Assembly (NCBI GenBank): GCA_022600195.1
Contig: JAHZKX010000010.1
Location: forward strand, 62,001 to 126,000
Origin: Planctomycetota bacterium
GTDB taxonomy: Bacteria; Planctomycetota; Planctomycetia; Planctomycetales; Planctomycetaceae
DNA length: 64,000 nt
Reading direction: 5' to 3'
Below the pieces are notes generated by a model. The model searched no databases and had not been told where the DNA came from. It worked only from the letters and a program-made list of their open reading frames with translations. The position numbers were made by a program, and so were the translations under genes. The first letter of the stretch is position 1. Each line of letters opens with the position of its first letter. Shown here piece after piece: positions 38,810 through 49,649 of the stretch.

Positions 38810-39323
38810 GTAACTAACTCCTTACTCTAAAACAAATTATGTTTATACTTTGAAGGTAACCGCTAAGTCTTATGAATTCCTTTCGAATTCAATGCGGATC
38901 CCAGCTGAATTCAAATCAAATTGGATTGTAATGAGCGAGGGACAACCACACAACCGACCGCTAAGTTCACCTTACAGTTCTTAATAATTGAATGTTCTTA
39001 AAAATATGATGGTTTGTTGTTTAGTAAAATAACTCTATATGAGAAAGGAGATTAGGAAAATAATAAAATGTGTCTGGAAATTTTGACGTCTAAAAAAATA
39101 CAGAGGATTCCCCTCCCTCACGGACCTGAGACTAATACATCCTAAAGGGGCTCCAGCAGAAATGACGATGGTGATTCTGGGGAGAAAGGTCCTGATTAGG
39201 GGGAATATATTAACAGATTACGCATAAAATGATGTTGATAAGATCCTGCTGAGAAGCAACTTAAATCCCTTCATAATGTCATTTAATATTATAATTACGT
39301 TCCCTTATCACCAGGACGGGCTG
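38810..39323. promoter_or_regulatory. Divergent gap/cheA control region
   Basis: About 514 bases separate gap (minus) from cheA (plus). Three GAATTC palindromes start at 38874, 38885 and 38907, spaced 11 and 22 bases, so they lie on one DNA face 65-100 bases before gap. Nearer cheA, three nested complementary pairs could fold the leader: 39107-39113 with 39200-39206, 39122-39127 with 39187-39192, and 39151-39156 with 39177-39182. No known riboswitch motif was recognised. Confidence 0.4.
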
Positions 39324-42005
39324 ATGGACGATATTCTGCAGGAGTTCTTAGCAGAAAGCTGGGAGAATTTAGGTCAACTAGACTCAGAAATTGTTGAGCT
39401 AGAGAAAGATCCACAAAATGCTGAGCTGATAGCCAGTATTTTTCGTACCATACATACCATCAAAGGGACTTGTGGATTTCTGGGGCTGACGAATCTGGGA
39501 GCCGTAGCTCATTCTGCAGAGAATGTATTGGGAAAAATGCGAGAGGGAATTCTGGATGTTTCCCCCGGAGCTATCTCACTTGTTCTAGAGGCAATCGATA
39601 AGATCAAAGAACTCTTGCAAGGTCTTGAAGCGACTGGTGAAGAACCCAAAACAGACCATTCCGCATTAACTTCCATGTTAGATGAACTGGCCGATTATGC
39701 TACAAAATCGGCAGCGGAAGCTTCTTTTGAAGAACCCGCTGGGTCAGCAGTTACTTCAACTGTTGAAGAATCAGCACCAGAGGATTCTTCAGACAGTCAG
39801 AAGTTGGAACAAACTGAAAGCAGCGACCAACCGCCCATAAATAATTCGAATGACCCCGTAACTCCTCCTGTCAGTTCCGAAACGGAATCAACAGGGCTTG
39901 CAACTCCTGCAGCAACAGAAGGCGATGCTGTTTCCAAATCATCAAAAGTGAGTGTTGCTGATTTATCGATTCGTGTGAATGTCAATGTAGTTGATAGCTT
40001 GATGAATCTGGTAGGTGAACTGGTTTTAACTAGAAATCAGTTATTGCAGCTAGCGCGAGGTGATGAAGAATCCAAATATGCGGCTCCAATCACGCTTTTA
40101 AATCGAGTGACTACAGACCTGCAGGAAGGAGTCATGAAAACACGCATGCAGCCGATAGGTAATGCATGGAACAAGTTGCCCCGACTAGTTCGCGACTTAT
40201 CTCAAGTCACAAATAAACATATCGAATTAGTCATGACAGGAGCAGAAACCGAGTTGGATCGAACGGTTTTGGATGCCATCAAAGATCCCCTGACCCACAT
40301 GGTAAGAAACTCGGCCGATCATGGAATCGAAACTCCGGAAATACGTAAGGCGAATGGGAAATCAGAATCGGGGACAGTCCATTTAAATGCTTATCATGAA
40401 GGTGGGCATGTCATTATTGAAATTCAGGACGATGGAGCAGGCATCAGCCGCGATAAAGTTCTGGCAAAAGCAATTGCTCAGGGTCTAATTAAAGAATCAG
40501 ATGCTTCTAGTGTGTCTGACAGTCATATCTATTCGATGATTTTTCATGCCGGGTTTTCAACTGCTGAAAAGGTGAGTTCGGTTTCCGGTCGTGGAGTCGG
40601 GATGGATGTTGTTCGAACTCAGATTGAGAAGATAGGTGGTACGGTTGATATCTCTTCCAAAATTGGTGAAGGGACCATGGTTCGTATCAAAATTCCGCTG
40701 ACTTTGGCGATTGTGTCTGCCTTAGTATTAGAGAGTGGTGGGCAGCCATTTGCGATTCCCCAATTAGGCGTTGTAGAATTGGTTCGATTGTCAGCAGAAG
40801 ATCGTGAGAAGATTGAAACCATTCATAATAAAGAAGTCTTCCGGCTACGAGACCGGCTACTGCCTTTGGTTCATTTGAACGAAGTGCTTGGACTCGAAGA
40901 ACAGCCCCCAGCTGACGATGACTTGGATGATACCAACATTGTTGTAGTCCAGGTGGGCGAAGACCAGTTTGGATTAATTGTATCCAGAATCTTTGACACC
41001 GAAGAAATAGTGGTCAAGCCCGTAGGACGTCTCTTGAAAAATATTGGGCTTTATCAAGGGACGACGATATTGGGAGATGGCAGCGTTGTAATGATTCTGG
41101 ATGTCGGTGGGATCTTCAATAAATGTGGTAATAGTGCAGCTCATTCTCAAACGACGACAGAAGAGGTGAATTCCGGCACTGATCGGGACACGATCAGCAT
41201 GCTGCTCTTCAATATCAAAGAAAATGAGACAATGGCTGTTCCGTTGTCTCTGGTTGCTCGTTTGGAAGAGTTTCCACAAGAGAATATCGAGAATAACAGT
41301 GGTCAAAAAGTCGTTCAATATCGTGAGGATTTGCTTCCTCTACTCTCTGTAGAAGGGGTTGAGTATGGAGCTGGCGAACCGATTGATCCACAGCCAGTGA
41401 TCGTATTTTCGGATAATAGCCGATCAATGGGGCTCATGGTCAATGAAATTAAAGACATCATTGATGAGCAACTTGTGATTCGTATGCAGTCTGATCGCCC
41501 CGGCGTCTTGGGAACAGCAATCATCGGCAAAAATGCAATCGATGTTATTGATACGCAGTACTATGTCACACGCTCGACACCGAACTGGTTTGAGAGTGTG
41601 GAAGATAAAAAAACGTTTCGAGTCTTAGTGGTCGATGGCTCAATGTTCTTTCGCCAGTTAGTGGCAACTGCTCTAGAAACGGAAGGCTATTCAGTAGTGA
41701 CCTGTGATAGCTGTGTCAGTGCCATAGAACTTTTGGAGAGAGACTCACAGTTCCATGCGGTTATCACTGATATTGATTTGCCAATGATGAGTGGCTTTGA
41801 GTTTTGTGAATGGGTTAAAGGACGAGAAACAACTAAAGATATTAACGTCATCGCTTTAACGTCTTCAAATAGCTCTGCCAACCAATCAAGAGCAACTGAA
41901 GTTGGTTTTGAACAGTTCCTGATCAAATTTAATTCTCATGAACTTGTTTCCTGTCTGAATAGTTGCTTTGCCAGAATGGAATTTGATGCAGGAGTGAATG
42001 CATGA
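39324..42005 (+). CDS. cheA: Chemotaxis histidine kinase CheA with extra CheW-like and receiver domains
   Basis: CheA phosphorylates CheY and CheB on cue from receptors. The N-terminal Hpt domain has its phospho-His at about residue 44 ([14 protein letters not shown]). An acidic linker (about 130-210) is followed by dimerisation and ATPase domains ([26 protein letters not shown]). A CheW-like domain (about 460-600) and a second CheW-like domain (about 625-755) follow, then a receiver domain (about 770-893, phospho-site in [10 protein letters not shown]). In the receiver one acidic-pocket Asp is Gly (VVDGS). I chose the ATG at 39324, a standard CheA start ([12 protein letters not shown]); a frame from 39276 is possible. 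Confidence 0.94.
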   Translation: MDDILQEFLAESWENLGQLDSEIVELEKDPQNAELIASIFRTIHTIKGTCGFLGLTNLGAVAHSAENVLGKMREGILDVSPGAISLVLEAIDKIKELLQGLEATGEEPKTDHSALTSMLDELADYATKSAAEASFEEPAGSAVTSTVEESAPEDSSDSQKLEQTESSDQPPINNSNDPVTPPVSSETESTGLATPAATEGDAVSKSSKVSVADLSIRVNVNVVDSLMNLVGELVLTRNQLLQLARGDEESKYAAPITLLNRVTTDLQEGVMKTRMQPIGNAWNKLPRLVRDLSQVTNKHIELVMTGAETELDRTVLDAIKDPLTHMVRNSADHGIETPEIRKANGKSESGTVHLNAYHEGGHVIIEIQDDGAGISRDKVLAKAIAQGLIKESDASSVSDSHIYSMIFHAGFSTAEKVSSVSGRGVGMDVVRTQIEKIGGTVDISSKIGEGTMVRIKIPLTLAIVSALVLESGGQPFAIPQLGVVELVRLSAEDREKIETIHNKEVFRLRDRLLPLVHLNEVLGLEEQPPADDDLDDTNIVVVQVGEDQFGLIVSRIFDTEEIVVKPVGRLLKNIGLYQGTTILGDGSVVMILDVGGIFNKCGNSAAHSQTTTEEVNSGTDRDTISMLLFNIKENETMAVPLSLVARLEEFPQENIENNSGQKVVQYREDLLPLLSVEGVEYGAGEPIDPQPVIVFSDNSRSMGLMVNEIKDIIDEQLVIRMQSDRPGVLGTAIIGKNAIDVIDTQYYVTRSTPNWFESVEDKKTFRVLVVDGSMFFRQLVATALETEGYSVVTCDSCVSAIELLERDSQFHAVITDIDLPMMSGFEFCEWVKGRETTKDINVIALTSSNSSANQSRATEVGFEQFLIKFNSHELVSCLNSCFARMEFDAGVNA

Positions 42006-42478
42006 GTACAGCACAAACACAGGTTGATTCAAGTAATGGCATGGAATCACAACTAGATTATTCAAGTCAATACGTTTCGTTTAGGGTTGATGGCCAGTTA
42101 CTTGGCGTGCCGGTAAATATGGTCCAGGAAGTACTCACCGAACAAGTGATATCTCCGACACCTCTCTCACGCGATGAGATTAAAGGTTTGTTAAATCTTC
42201 GAGGGCAGATTGTAACTGCAGTCAGCCTCAGGAAACGCTTAGGACTGCCTGATCTAGAAGATGGCAATTCAATGAATGTCGTCACCCGTATGGGGGAAGA
42301 GTCATTCAGCTTACTGGTAGACGAAGTAGGTGATGTAATCAATGTTTCAGGTCGCTCAATGGAACCGGTTCCAAGAACACTGGATCCACATTGGAGGTCT
42401 GTCACGATAGGTGTTTTTCAATTGGAAGAAGGCTTGTTTGTCATTCTAGATGTTGAAACGATTTTGAATTTTGAATGA
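42002..42478 (+). CDS. cheW: Chemotaxis coupling protein CheW
   Basis: CheW bridges receptors and CheA. The single CheW domain (about 25-155) has [38 protein letters not shown] and [11 protein letters not shown]. The start overlaps the cheA stop by 4 bases (ATGA), so translation is coupled. The N-terminal 22 residues are polar and probably disordered. Confidence 0.94.
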   Translation: MSTAQTQVDSSNGMESQLDYSSQYVSFRVDGQLLGVPVNMVQEVLTEQVISPTPLSRDEIKGLLNLRGQIVTAVSLRKRLGLPDLEDGNSMNVVTRMGEESFSLLVDEVGDVINVSGRSMEPVPRTLDPHWRSVTIGVFQLEEGLFVILDVETILNFE

Positions 42479-42524
42479 GTCGTTTTCTGATATTTATTTT
42501 GACTGGTAATTAAGGGCCATATTT

Positions 42525-45059
42525 GTGGATTTAAATGTTACTGCACTTCGAGAGTCGTTTGAATTGGTCGCTCCCCGTGCTGACCAGCTGGCAGAACGAT
42601 TTTATGAAAAATTATTCGAAGATTATCCAGATTTGCTGCGATATTTTACGGCTACCAATTTTTCAGAGCAACGTGGCAAGTTAATTCAGGCACTTGTGCT
42701 CGTTTTGAAATCGCTGGAGACTCCTGATGCTTTAACCAAAGTATTACATCAGTTAGGAAAACAACATGGGGACATGGGGGTCCAGGATGATGATTATCCC
42801 CCAGTAGCTAATACATTAATCAGTGTATTGGCCGAGTATGCAGAAGAAGCATGGAATGAAGAACTGGAAGAGTGTTGGCGTCAGGCACTCGAAGCTGTTG
42901 CGACAACCATGATTGAAGGTGCTAAAGACTCAAGTCGCGCAAAACAGCTTCAATCGGCGGCTGTATCTGGCTCACAGGGAGCCGACTTTGAAGAAGGGGA
43001 TTCTGTTCAAGAAATGCCTCATTCCTCAGAGAGTAAAAAACAACTACAAACCGAACTACCATCAAGGTCTGAAGAGCAGATCAAAAAAACCAAGGAGAAT
43101 AGTGATATGTCGATTGATTCAGTACAGAATACAGAACAGAGCGCGGCTACTGAACAGTCGCAGAACCTTGAGCAGTTTTATGGGATGGCGGAATACAGTC
43201 CTCAAGCCACCATGTATTTGAATACAGAGGGAACAGTAACCTATCTCAACCGCAAGGGCCAGGAGCTATTTGCCGATCTGAGTAGTGTCTTAGGAATTGA
43301 GCCAAAGCAGCTTGTTGGTGGACCAGTTTCTCAATTGTTCAACAAAATTCCTGACCTGCATACTGCTCTGGAATCATTACTAGGCGAGAAAACCATTGCT
43401 GCGCATTTGGGTGATCGCGATATTGAAATTAACTTAACTCCAGCCAAATCCTCAGATGGTACATCTTCTGGTACTATCGTAGCCTGGAACGATATTACAG
43501 CGAAAAAAGCAATTGAAAAAGACGTATCGCGAATCCAGAGTATGATGGAGAACATTCCCGTCAACGTCATGCTGGCAAATACTGACTTAGAGATTACCGA
43601 TGTTAATCCAGCATCTGTAAAAAAGTTGAAAACTCTGGAGCAGTTTTTGCCTGTTAAAGTGGAAAATCTCATCGGACAAAATATCGATATCTTTCATAAG
43701 AATCCGGCTTATCAACGCGGGATGCTGAGTGATCCATCTAATCTACCAGCGCGAGCGACGATTGAAGTCGGTCCAGAAAAATTGGATTTACTGGTCAGTC
43801 CTGTCACCGACTCGGATGGTAAATACATCGGTCCCATGGTGACCTGGGAAGTGATTACGGAAAAACTGAGACTTGAAAACGAAATGGCTCGTGTTCAAAA
43901 CATGATGGACAGTATTCCAATCAATGTACTGTTGGCAAATCGAGATCATGAATTGGTATACATGAACCCGGCTTCATTTAAGCAATTAAAAGCAATCGAG
44001 CACTTATTACCTAAGCCAGTCGAACAACTGGTAGGCCAGAGCATTGACATCTTTCACAAAGAACCGGAGATGCAGCGGCGTCTTTTATCAGATCCTTCGA
44101 ATTTGCCGCATCGTGCTAAGATCAAGGTGGGTGAAGAAACTCTTGATCTTCTGGCAACCGCAATTATGGACAAAGACAATAACTATATTGGTCCCATGAT
44201 TTCCTGGTCGGTCGTCACAGCACAGGTTCAATTGGCAGACGATTTTGAATCAGAAATTCAAGGTATTGTGAGTGTGGTTACTTCTTCGGCTACGGAAATG
44301 CAGGCTAGCTCAAAGAGTCTTTCTGATATGGCTGATAATACCGCACGCCAGTCTCAAGTAGTAGCGGCGGCAAGTGAAGAAGCAACACGTAATGTCGAAA
44401 CGGTCTCTTCAGCCGCCGAAGAATTAAGTGCATCGATTAGTGAAATTTCCCGTCATGTACAGGATCAATCTCACATGACATCACAGGCAGTGAATGAAGC
44501 AGAGAGTACAAACGCAACAATCAAAGAGCTCGGAATTGCCAGTACCGAGATTGGTCAGGTTGTCAAAGTGATTACTTCTATCGCACAACAGACGAACTTG
44601 CTGGCTTTAAATGCAACAATTGAAGCTGCACGTGCTGGCGAAGCTGGAAAAGGTTTTGCCGTTGTCGCTAATGAAGTGAAGGAACTTGCCCGGCAGACTG
44701 CTCGAGCAACAGAAGAGATTAGTGAAAAGATCAATGCCATTCAAGGGTCAACTGGTGTTGCTGTAACAGCAATCGGTTCGATCGGTGAGAGTATTGGCAA
44801 GATCAACGAGATTTCAACCACAATTGCCAGTGCTGTTGAAGAACAGACAGCGGCAACCAATGAGATCTCACGAAATGTTGCAGAAGCCGCTCGCGGAACC
44901 GCTGAAGTTACCAATAACATTTCGGGTGTTTCTCAAGCAGCTACCGATAGTGGTACAGCATCAAACGACATGCTGGCAGCCGCGCAAGGTTTGACTCAAG
45001 AGTCCGTAAAGCTGGACGAAGCAGCCACTTCATTCCTGGAACGAATGAGAGCAATGTAA
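42525..45059 (+). CDS. Soluble globin-PAS chemoreceptor (methyl-accepting chemotaxis protein)
   Basis: No membrane segment is present, so this is a cytoplasmic receptor. Residues 1-135 form a globin of flavohaemoglobin type with Tyr27 (B10), Phe41 (CD1), Gln49 (E7) and proximal His81 (F8, in [10 protein letters not shown]). A polar linker leads to three PAS-like segments (about 225-325, 335-440, 450-560); the last two are near-copies. The signalling domain (about 570-844) has the hairpin tip [20 protein letters not shown] and [20 protein letters not shown]. It ends in FLERMRAM with no CheR-docking pentapeptide. The start is a GTG after AAGGG. It should sense O2, NO or redox. Confidence 0.9.
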   Translation: MDLNVTALRESFELVAPRADQLAERFYEKLFEDYPDLLRYFTATNFSEQRGKLIQALVLVLKSLETPDALTKVLHQLGKQHGDMGVQDDDYPPVANTLISVLAEYAEEAWNEELEECWRQALEAVATTMIEGAKDSSRAKQLQSAAVSGSQGADFEEGDSVQEMPHSSESKKQLQTELPSRSEEQIKKTKENSDMSIDSVQNTEQSAATEQSQNLEQFYGMAEYSPQATMYLNTEGTVTYLNRKGQELFADLSSVLGIEPKQLVGGPVSQLFNKIPDLHTALESLLGEKTIAAHLGDRDIEINLTPAKSSDGTSSGTIVAWNDITAKKAIEKDVSRIQSMMENIPVNVMLANTDLEITDVNPASVKKLKTLEQFLPVKVENLIGQNIDIFHKNPAYQRGMLSDPSNLPARATIEVGPEKLDLLVSPVTDSDGKYIGPMVTWEVITEKLRLENEMARVQNMMDSIPINVLLANRDHELVYMNPASFKQLKAIEHLLPKPVEQLVGQSIDIFHKEPEMQRRLLSDPSNLPHRAKIKVGEETLDLLATAIMDKDNNYIGPMISWSVVTAQVQLADDFESEIQGIVSVVTSSATEMQASSKSLSDMADNTARQSQVVAAASEEATRNVETVSSAAEELSASISEISRHVQDQSHMTSQAVNEAESTNATIKELGIASTEIGQVVKVITSIAQQTNLLALNATIEAARAGEAGKGFAVVANEVKELARQTARATEEISEKINAIQGSTGVAVTAIGSIGESIGKINEISTTIASAVEEQTAATNEISRNVAEAARGTAEVTNNISGVSQAATDSGTASNDMLAAAQGLTQESVKLDEAATSFLERMRAM

Positions 45060-45364
45060 GGATTAAGTTCCATCTCGTGAAAATCAGAAATAACCGTCGG
45101 TGTGATCGTATGTTTATTCATGGGTTGTTCTGACGGTTTTTTTCTTCATGAAGTAGGATGAATTTGAGGCATAAGTCTCAAAAGTATTAAAAAAGAAGGA
45201 AAATACAGTTTGTTCTGCATGCCTTCTGAAACGTGTTCTAGACTTCATCTGGTAGTTTGATCAACCGATGATGTAGTGAATTGAAGCGTAGGTGCTACGT
45301 CCAATTCTTGAATTACTGGCTATTCACTAAGAGATAATTTTTACAAACTGGGAGACCGGTGGAA
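45060..45364. other. Gap between the two chemotaxis blocks
   Basis: This stretch holds a probable terminator for cheA-cheW-receptor at 45092-45143. The rest, up to cheY, must contain the cheY promoter or leader; I could not identify specific boxes. Confidence 0.5.
45092..45143 (+). terminator. Probable terminator after the chemoreceptor
   Basis: AACCGTC (45092-45098) pairs with GACGGTT (45132-45138) and a run of T follows to 45143. The 33-base loop is long for an intrinsic terminator, so confidence is moderate. Confidence 0.6.
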
Positions 45365-45733
45365 ATGAAAACGATATTACTTGTTGATGATTCCCGGGCA
45401 GTTCGACTTGTTGGACGCCGCATGATGGGGACTCTTGGATTGAACGTTCTGGAAGCAGAAGATGGCAAGCAGGCTTTGGAAGTTGCGAGAGCGAATCCTG
45501 AGTTGGATGCAGTATTGCTGGACTGGAATATGCCGATCATGGATGGCATGGAGTTCTTAACTGCATTAAGGAATGAAGAAAGGGATAAACAACCGATTGT
45601 TGTGATGTGTACAACGGAAAATGACATGCCCCAAATCGTACAGGCCATGCAGGCAGGTGCGAATGAGTATATTATGAAACCGTTTACCGAAGATATTGTC
45701 CGCGACAAACTGGAAGAAACAGGTGTTTTGTGA
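45365..45733 (+). CDS. cheY: Chemotaxis response regulator CheY
   Basis: A single receiver domain of 122 residues. The acidic pocket is LLVDDS, the phospho-Asp is in LLDWNMPIMDGMEF, the Thr is in VVMCTTE and the conserved Lys in YIMKPFT. It would bind the flagellar switch when phosphorylated by CheA. GTG (45359) is an alternative start two codons upstream. Its stop overlaps the cheB start. Confidence 0.9.
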   Translation: MKTILLVDDSRAVRLVGRRMMGTLGLNVLEAEDGKQALEVARANPELDAVLLDWNMPIMDGMEFLTALRNEERDKQPIVVMCTTENDMPQIVQAMQAGANEYIMKPFTEDIVRDKLEETGVL

Positions 45734-46776
45734 GTCAGTCGATCATAAAAGTTCTTCTGGTCGATGACTCAGCTGTAATTCGGGGACTAATGACTCAGGC
45801 CATCAATTTGGATTCTAAAGTTGAAGTCGTCGGTTCTGCCATGCATGGTCAGACGGCACTCACCTGGCTAAAAAAAAATCAGGCTGATGTGATCGTTCTT
45901 GATGTAGAAATGCCTGTCATGGATGGGATAAGCTGCTTAAAGCAGCTTAAACAGGATTACCCTGCGATTCCTGTCATTATGGCAAGTGCCCTGACTCTTG
46001 CGGGAGCAGAGGTGACTTTGAAGGCTCTCGATCTGGGAGCTGCAGGTTGTATCCCCAAGCCTGTTGCTACAAATGCAGCAGACGCGATCGCGCAGGTTGC
46101 TCAAGGTTTAATTCCGTTGATCAAGGCATTGGCAGGACAACAGAACGGGCTTCAGTTGAAAGAGGCATGTGGTCTAACAAAAACACTAAAGTCACCTACT
46201 AAGACTCCCATGGTATTGGTGATTGGGGCGAGTACGGGGGGGCCCAATGCACTGAAAGCGGTGTTGTCTGCTATTCCAGCGAAATTTACTTTACCAATTT
46301 TAATAGCACAGCACATGCCACCTCTGTTTACAAAAACATTAGCTGAGCATATTGAACGTGAAACGAAACGTCCCACAGCAGAAGCCTTTGATGGCGTTTT
46401 AATAGAACGAAACCATATATATATCGCCCCGGGCGATTTTCACATGACAATAGATAAACGGGATGACCGAATGGTGATCCGCCTGAATCAAGACGCCCCA
46501 GAGCATTTTTGCCGTCCTTCTGTCAATCCTCTGTATGCTTCCGCAGCAAAGTGGTATGGCAGTTCCGTTTTGGCAGTCATGCTGACAGGAATGGGCGATG
46601 ATGGAATTGAGGGAGCGCAACAAATTAGTGACCGAAAAGGTTACATCATAGCACAGGATGAGCAGAGTAGTGTTGTTTGGGGAATGCCTGGTGCGATTGT
46701 TAATGCATGGCTTGCCAATCAAGTTTTACCCCTCAGGAATATTGCTCCTGAATTAATTCGGCTTTGTTCTTTATAG
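45730..46776 (+). CDS. cheB: Chemotaxis methylesterase CheB
   Basis: CheB removes receptor methyl groups to reset sensitivity. The N-terminal receiver domain (about 5-125) has VLLVDDSAVIRGLM and VLDVEMPVMDGISCL. The esterase domain (about 155-345) has the catalytic Ser in GASTGGPNAL, His in AQHMPPLFT and Asp in MLTGMGDDGIEGA. The GTG start overlaps the cheY stop by 4 bases. Confidence 0.95.
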   Translation: MSQSIIKVLLVDDSAVIRGLMTQAINLDSKVEVVGSAMHGQTALTWLKKNQADVIVLDVEMPVMDGISCLKQLKQDYPAIPVIMASALTLAGAEVTLKALDLGAAGCIPKPVATNAADAIAQVAQGLIPLIKALAGQQNGLQLKEACGLTKTLKSPTKTPMVLVIGASTGGPNALKAVLSAIPAKFTLPILIAQHMPPLFTKTLAEHIERETKRPTAEAFDGVLIERNHIYIAPGDFHMTIDKRDDRMVIRLNQDAPEHFCRPSVNPLYASAAKWYGSSVLAVMLTGMGDDGIEGAQQISDRKGYIIAQDEQSSVVWGMPGAIVNAWLANQVLPLRNIAPELIRLCSL

Positions 46777-46790
46777 AAAGTGGTGATCTC

Positions 46791-47636
46791 GTGTCTCCAG
46801 AAGATTATACATATATTACAAAATATTTATTAGATACGACCGGACTTTCTCTCGGTGAAAATAAAGAGTATCTACTGGAAGCCCGTCTGATTCCTATTGC
46901 TCAATCGCGTGGCATGAATGGAATTGAGGATCTTGTTTTGAGTTTAAGATCTCAGTTAGATCAAAGCCTGAAAACAGAAGTCATGGAAGCGATGACAACA
47001 AATGAATCATCATTTTTCCGTGACAAACGTCCTTTTGAGGAATTTAAAACATCGATACTGCCAGATCTCATCGCTGAGCGAAAAATCTCAAAAAAATTGA
47101 GAATCTGGTGTGCTGCTTGCTCTAATGGTCAGGAACCCTACAGCATTGTTATGTCCTTACGCGAGAATTTTCCGGAATTGATTGACTGGAATATTCAGAT
47201 CGTGGGTACTGACTTATGCACAAAAGCATTGCATCGGGCTGAAGCAGGAGTTTATTCACAGTTTGAAGTTCAACGTGGTTTACCAGTTCAGCTCTTGATG
47301 AAGTATTTTGAACAATGTGAACAGGGTTGGAAAATAAAGTCAGACTTCGATGTGGGCATACAGTGGAAACATCTGAATCTATTGGAAGATTTCAAGCATT
47401 TGGGAATGTTCGATATCGTTTTTTGTAGAAATGTGTTGATTTATTTTGAACCGGATTTGAAGAAGAATATTCTGGATCGAATCAGGAATCAAATGAATTC
47501 TTCAGGAGTTCTGTTACTGGGGGCTGCAGAAACAGTTTTAGGAATTTCAGATCATTATTCCAAACTGCCTGAGTGTCAGTCAGCCATTTATCGTGTGTCT
47601 GGTCAGAAAACACAAGAAACACAAGAAGTCACTTAA
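46791..47636 (+). CDS. cheR: Chemotaxis receptor methyltransferase CheR
   Basis: CheR adds methyl groups from S-adenosylmethionine to receptor Glu residues. The N-terminal helical domain has TTNESSFFRDKRPFEEF. The methyltransferase domain has RIWCAACSNGQEPYSI, QIVGTDLCTKAL and FDIVFCRNVLIYFE. I prefer the GTG at 46791, 14 bases after the cheB stop with a GGTGAT site, to a TTG at 46764 inside cheB. It closes the second chemotaxis block. A long inverted repeat lies just downstream. Confidence 0.93.
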   Translation: MSPEDYTYITKYLLDTTGLSLGENKEYLLEARLIPIAQSRGMNGIEDLVLSLRSQLDQSLKTEVMEAMTTNESSFFRDKRPFEEFKTSILPDLIAERKISKKLRIWCAACSNGQEPYSIVMSLRENFPELIDWNIQIVGTDLCTKALHRAEAGVYSQFEVQRGLPVQLLMKYFEQCEQGWKIKSDFDVGIQWKHLNLLEDFKHLGMFDIVFCRNVLIYFEPDLKKNILDRIRNQMNSSGVLLLGAAETVLGISDHYSKLPECQSAIYRVSGQKTQETQEVT

Positions 47637-47652
47637 TCCCTTTACTGGATAA

Positions 47653-47716
47653 CTGATCCCGTCAATCGTGTCATCTTGAAGATACAGTCAGATTATTCTT
47701 TCATAAACGGGATCAG
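47653..47716. repeat. Perfect 10-base inverted repeat after cheR
   Basis: CTGATCCCGT at 47653-47662 and ACGGGATCAG at 47707-47716 are exact complements, 44 bases apart. An inner ATCT/AGAT hairpin lies between them. There is no T-run, so it may be an RNA 3' structure or a protein-binding site rather than a classic terminator. Confidence 0.6.
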
Positions 47717-47859
47717 CATAATGGGATTTGGGTGTTAAAAAGCACTTTCCTTATTTGAACATATGTGATATTAGTTCCGCTCGTTAATGCTATTGAAGAC
47801 TGTTGAAATTATTCAAATCGATGAGTTTCTTTTGAATTCGCACAGGGAAGTGCAAGGTA

Positions 47860-49164
47860 ATGCGTCTTGCAATATTTGAAGATAAGTCTGCTCTACAATT
47901 CGCACCGATTTCATTAATGAGGCCTGTGTTTGAATTATTGTGTGGTCAATATACTTGCCGAGAACGGTTGTTAAACTCCCTTTCCTGTGAAGAGTGGGGT
48001 GTGTTAATTCGCCCTGTTCTTTCTGAAATATATTCAGAACAATTCCCAGATGCTCGCATTAATGATGCGATCTGGCTAAATGAAGGCCAGACTCTGCTGA
48101 TTAATGGGCGGTGGCTCCCCTCAAACAAAGCGATCTCTCAGCTTGCTGAAGTTTCATCTGATACGGTAGGAATCATCGGAAACTCTGTCGCTTATTTACT
48201 CTTGGAGCCTGAAGAGTCCACTTTGCTGACGACTGATGCCTGGGATAACGCGATTAATAAAATTGCCGAGACCAGGCGGGCCGTTCATGTAGAAGGAGTA
48301 GAACTTCAACATCCCTGGGATCTCGTAAATCAAAATCGGCATCAATTACTAGCTGACTTTTCCTTATGTCAGAATTCGATTGAATCGACCAGTGATGCAG
48401 CGAATTTAACCATTGTAGGTGCACCTGATCTAGTACAACTCTCGACTTCCGCCGAGATTGATCCTTTTGTTGTTCTGGATACCAGAAATGGCCCGATTGT
48501 TATCGAGGACAATGCCAAAATTCAGGCTTTTACCCGGATTGAAGGACCTGCTTATATAGGGAGGGGAACGCAGTTGTTTCGAGCGAATATCAGGTCCGGG
48601 ACTTCAGTCGGTCCACATTGCAGGCTTGGTGGTGAAATTGAAGAATCCATCGTGCATGGATATGTTAATAAATATCATGAAGGATTTTTAGGGCATTCCT
48701 ATATTTGTCCTTGGGTTAATTTGGGGGCTCAAACCAATAACAGTGATCTCAAAAATGATTACTCTGATGTCAAAGTCCCACTATCGGGAGTTCCCATAGA
48801 GACGCATCTGGTAAAAGTTGGTTGTTATATAGGCGATCATACAAAGACCGGTTTGAACAGCCTGTTTAATACTGGTACCTCTGTCGGTGTGATGTGCATG
48901 GTTCTTCCAACCGGGGAACTACTGCCTAAGCATATCCCCTCATTTTCACGGTTCTGGTTAGGACGTATCGAAAATCAAGTTGACATTTCGGAACTCTTCC
49001 AATTGGCTGAAGTCACGATGAAACGCAGAGGTCTTAAGCTGACTGCCGCTCAACGCAAGCTTCTGATTGCGCTGGCAGATGAAACTGCTGAGGAACGCGA
49101 ACAGGCAATCTGCTGGTGGGAACAGAAATGTCAGGCACGCCCTGCTCCACATACAACGCCTTAA
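47860..49164 (+). CDS. Alternative GlmU-like sugar nucleotidyltransferase/acetyltransferase
   Basis: The protein matches the alternative GlmU pattern. The N-terminal half starts with LAIFEDKSALQFAPISLMRP instead of the usual nucleotide-binding loop and keeps the FELLCGQYTCRERL segment. From about 200 a left-handed beta helix begins, with hexapeptide-like turns such as IVIEDNAKIQAFTRI, PAYIGRGTQLFRAN and HSYICPWVNLGAQT. It is likely to make UDP-sugars or acylate them for cell-envelope synthesis. The substrate is not certain. The C-terminal 60 residues are helical. Confidence 0.82.
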   Translation: MRLAIFEDKSALQFAPISLMRPVFELLCGQYTCRERLLNSLSCEEWGVLIRPVLSEIYSEQFPDARINDAIWLNEGQTLLINGRWLPSNKAISQLAEVSSDTVGIIGNSVAYLLLEPEESTLLTTDAWDNAINKIAETRRAVHVEGVELQHPWDLVNQNRHQLLADFSLCQNSIESTSDAANLTIVGAPDLVQLSTSAEIDPFVVLDTRNGPIVIEDNAKIQAFTRIEGPAYIGRGTQLFRANIRSGTSVGPHCRLGGEIEESIVHGYVNKYHEGFLGHSYICPWVNLGAQTNNSDLKNDYSDVKVPLSGVPIETHLVKVGCYIGDHTKTGLNSLFNTGTSVGVMCMVLPTGELLPKHIPSFSRFWLGRIENQVDISELFQLAEVTMKRRGLKLTAAQRKLLIALADETAEEREQAICWWEQKCQARPAPHTTP

Positions 49165-49649
49165 AGCGTTTACTGCATTTTGCAGGCATGATTTCTTTGT
49201 AAATGTGCTTGGATTCTGGAGAACATTTTCGTTCATTCAGAGCGAACTCTGCCCAGTCTGGAATTGTCCTGTACATAGAGCAGAGTGAAGAAACGAGGAA
49301 GGTTGTAGGATCTTTAGAAGAAAACGATGAGATTTATCCCTTTCGTAAGATTTATCATCTTGATGTAAGAATGTCGCAAAATGACGACAGTCTTTGCACT
49401 ACCAAAATGTTTTTGTGAAAATTACCAAAGGTGTTTTGCATCATAGTTGCGGGTCTGGTAAGCGTTTACGGTTCCTTTCTTCTTATGACAATTATTTCGG
49501 TGAGTTTGGTACAGTCATTGCGATTCTTTTTGTCATTATGTTTTTCGAGTATGAAAAGCGACAGCCTGCTCAGAAACATCGAGTTTGCGGCTGTGAATTA
49601 GAATTACAAACCTAAAAGTGTTGAATTGAGAAAGTAGGAGAAGAGGGTC
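49165..49649. other. Intergenic stretch, 485 bases
   Basis: Two plus-strand frames here (71 and 73 codons) have no ribosome site and no family features. I see no terminator, RNA gene or repeat. A promoter for the following small gene is expected but not identified. Confidence 0.4.

Noticed and set aside
49203-49615. Two plus-strand frames between the GlmU-like and the small protein genes
   Set aside because: No ribosome sites, no family features, and mutual overlap.
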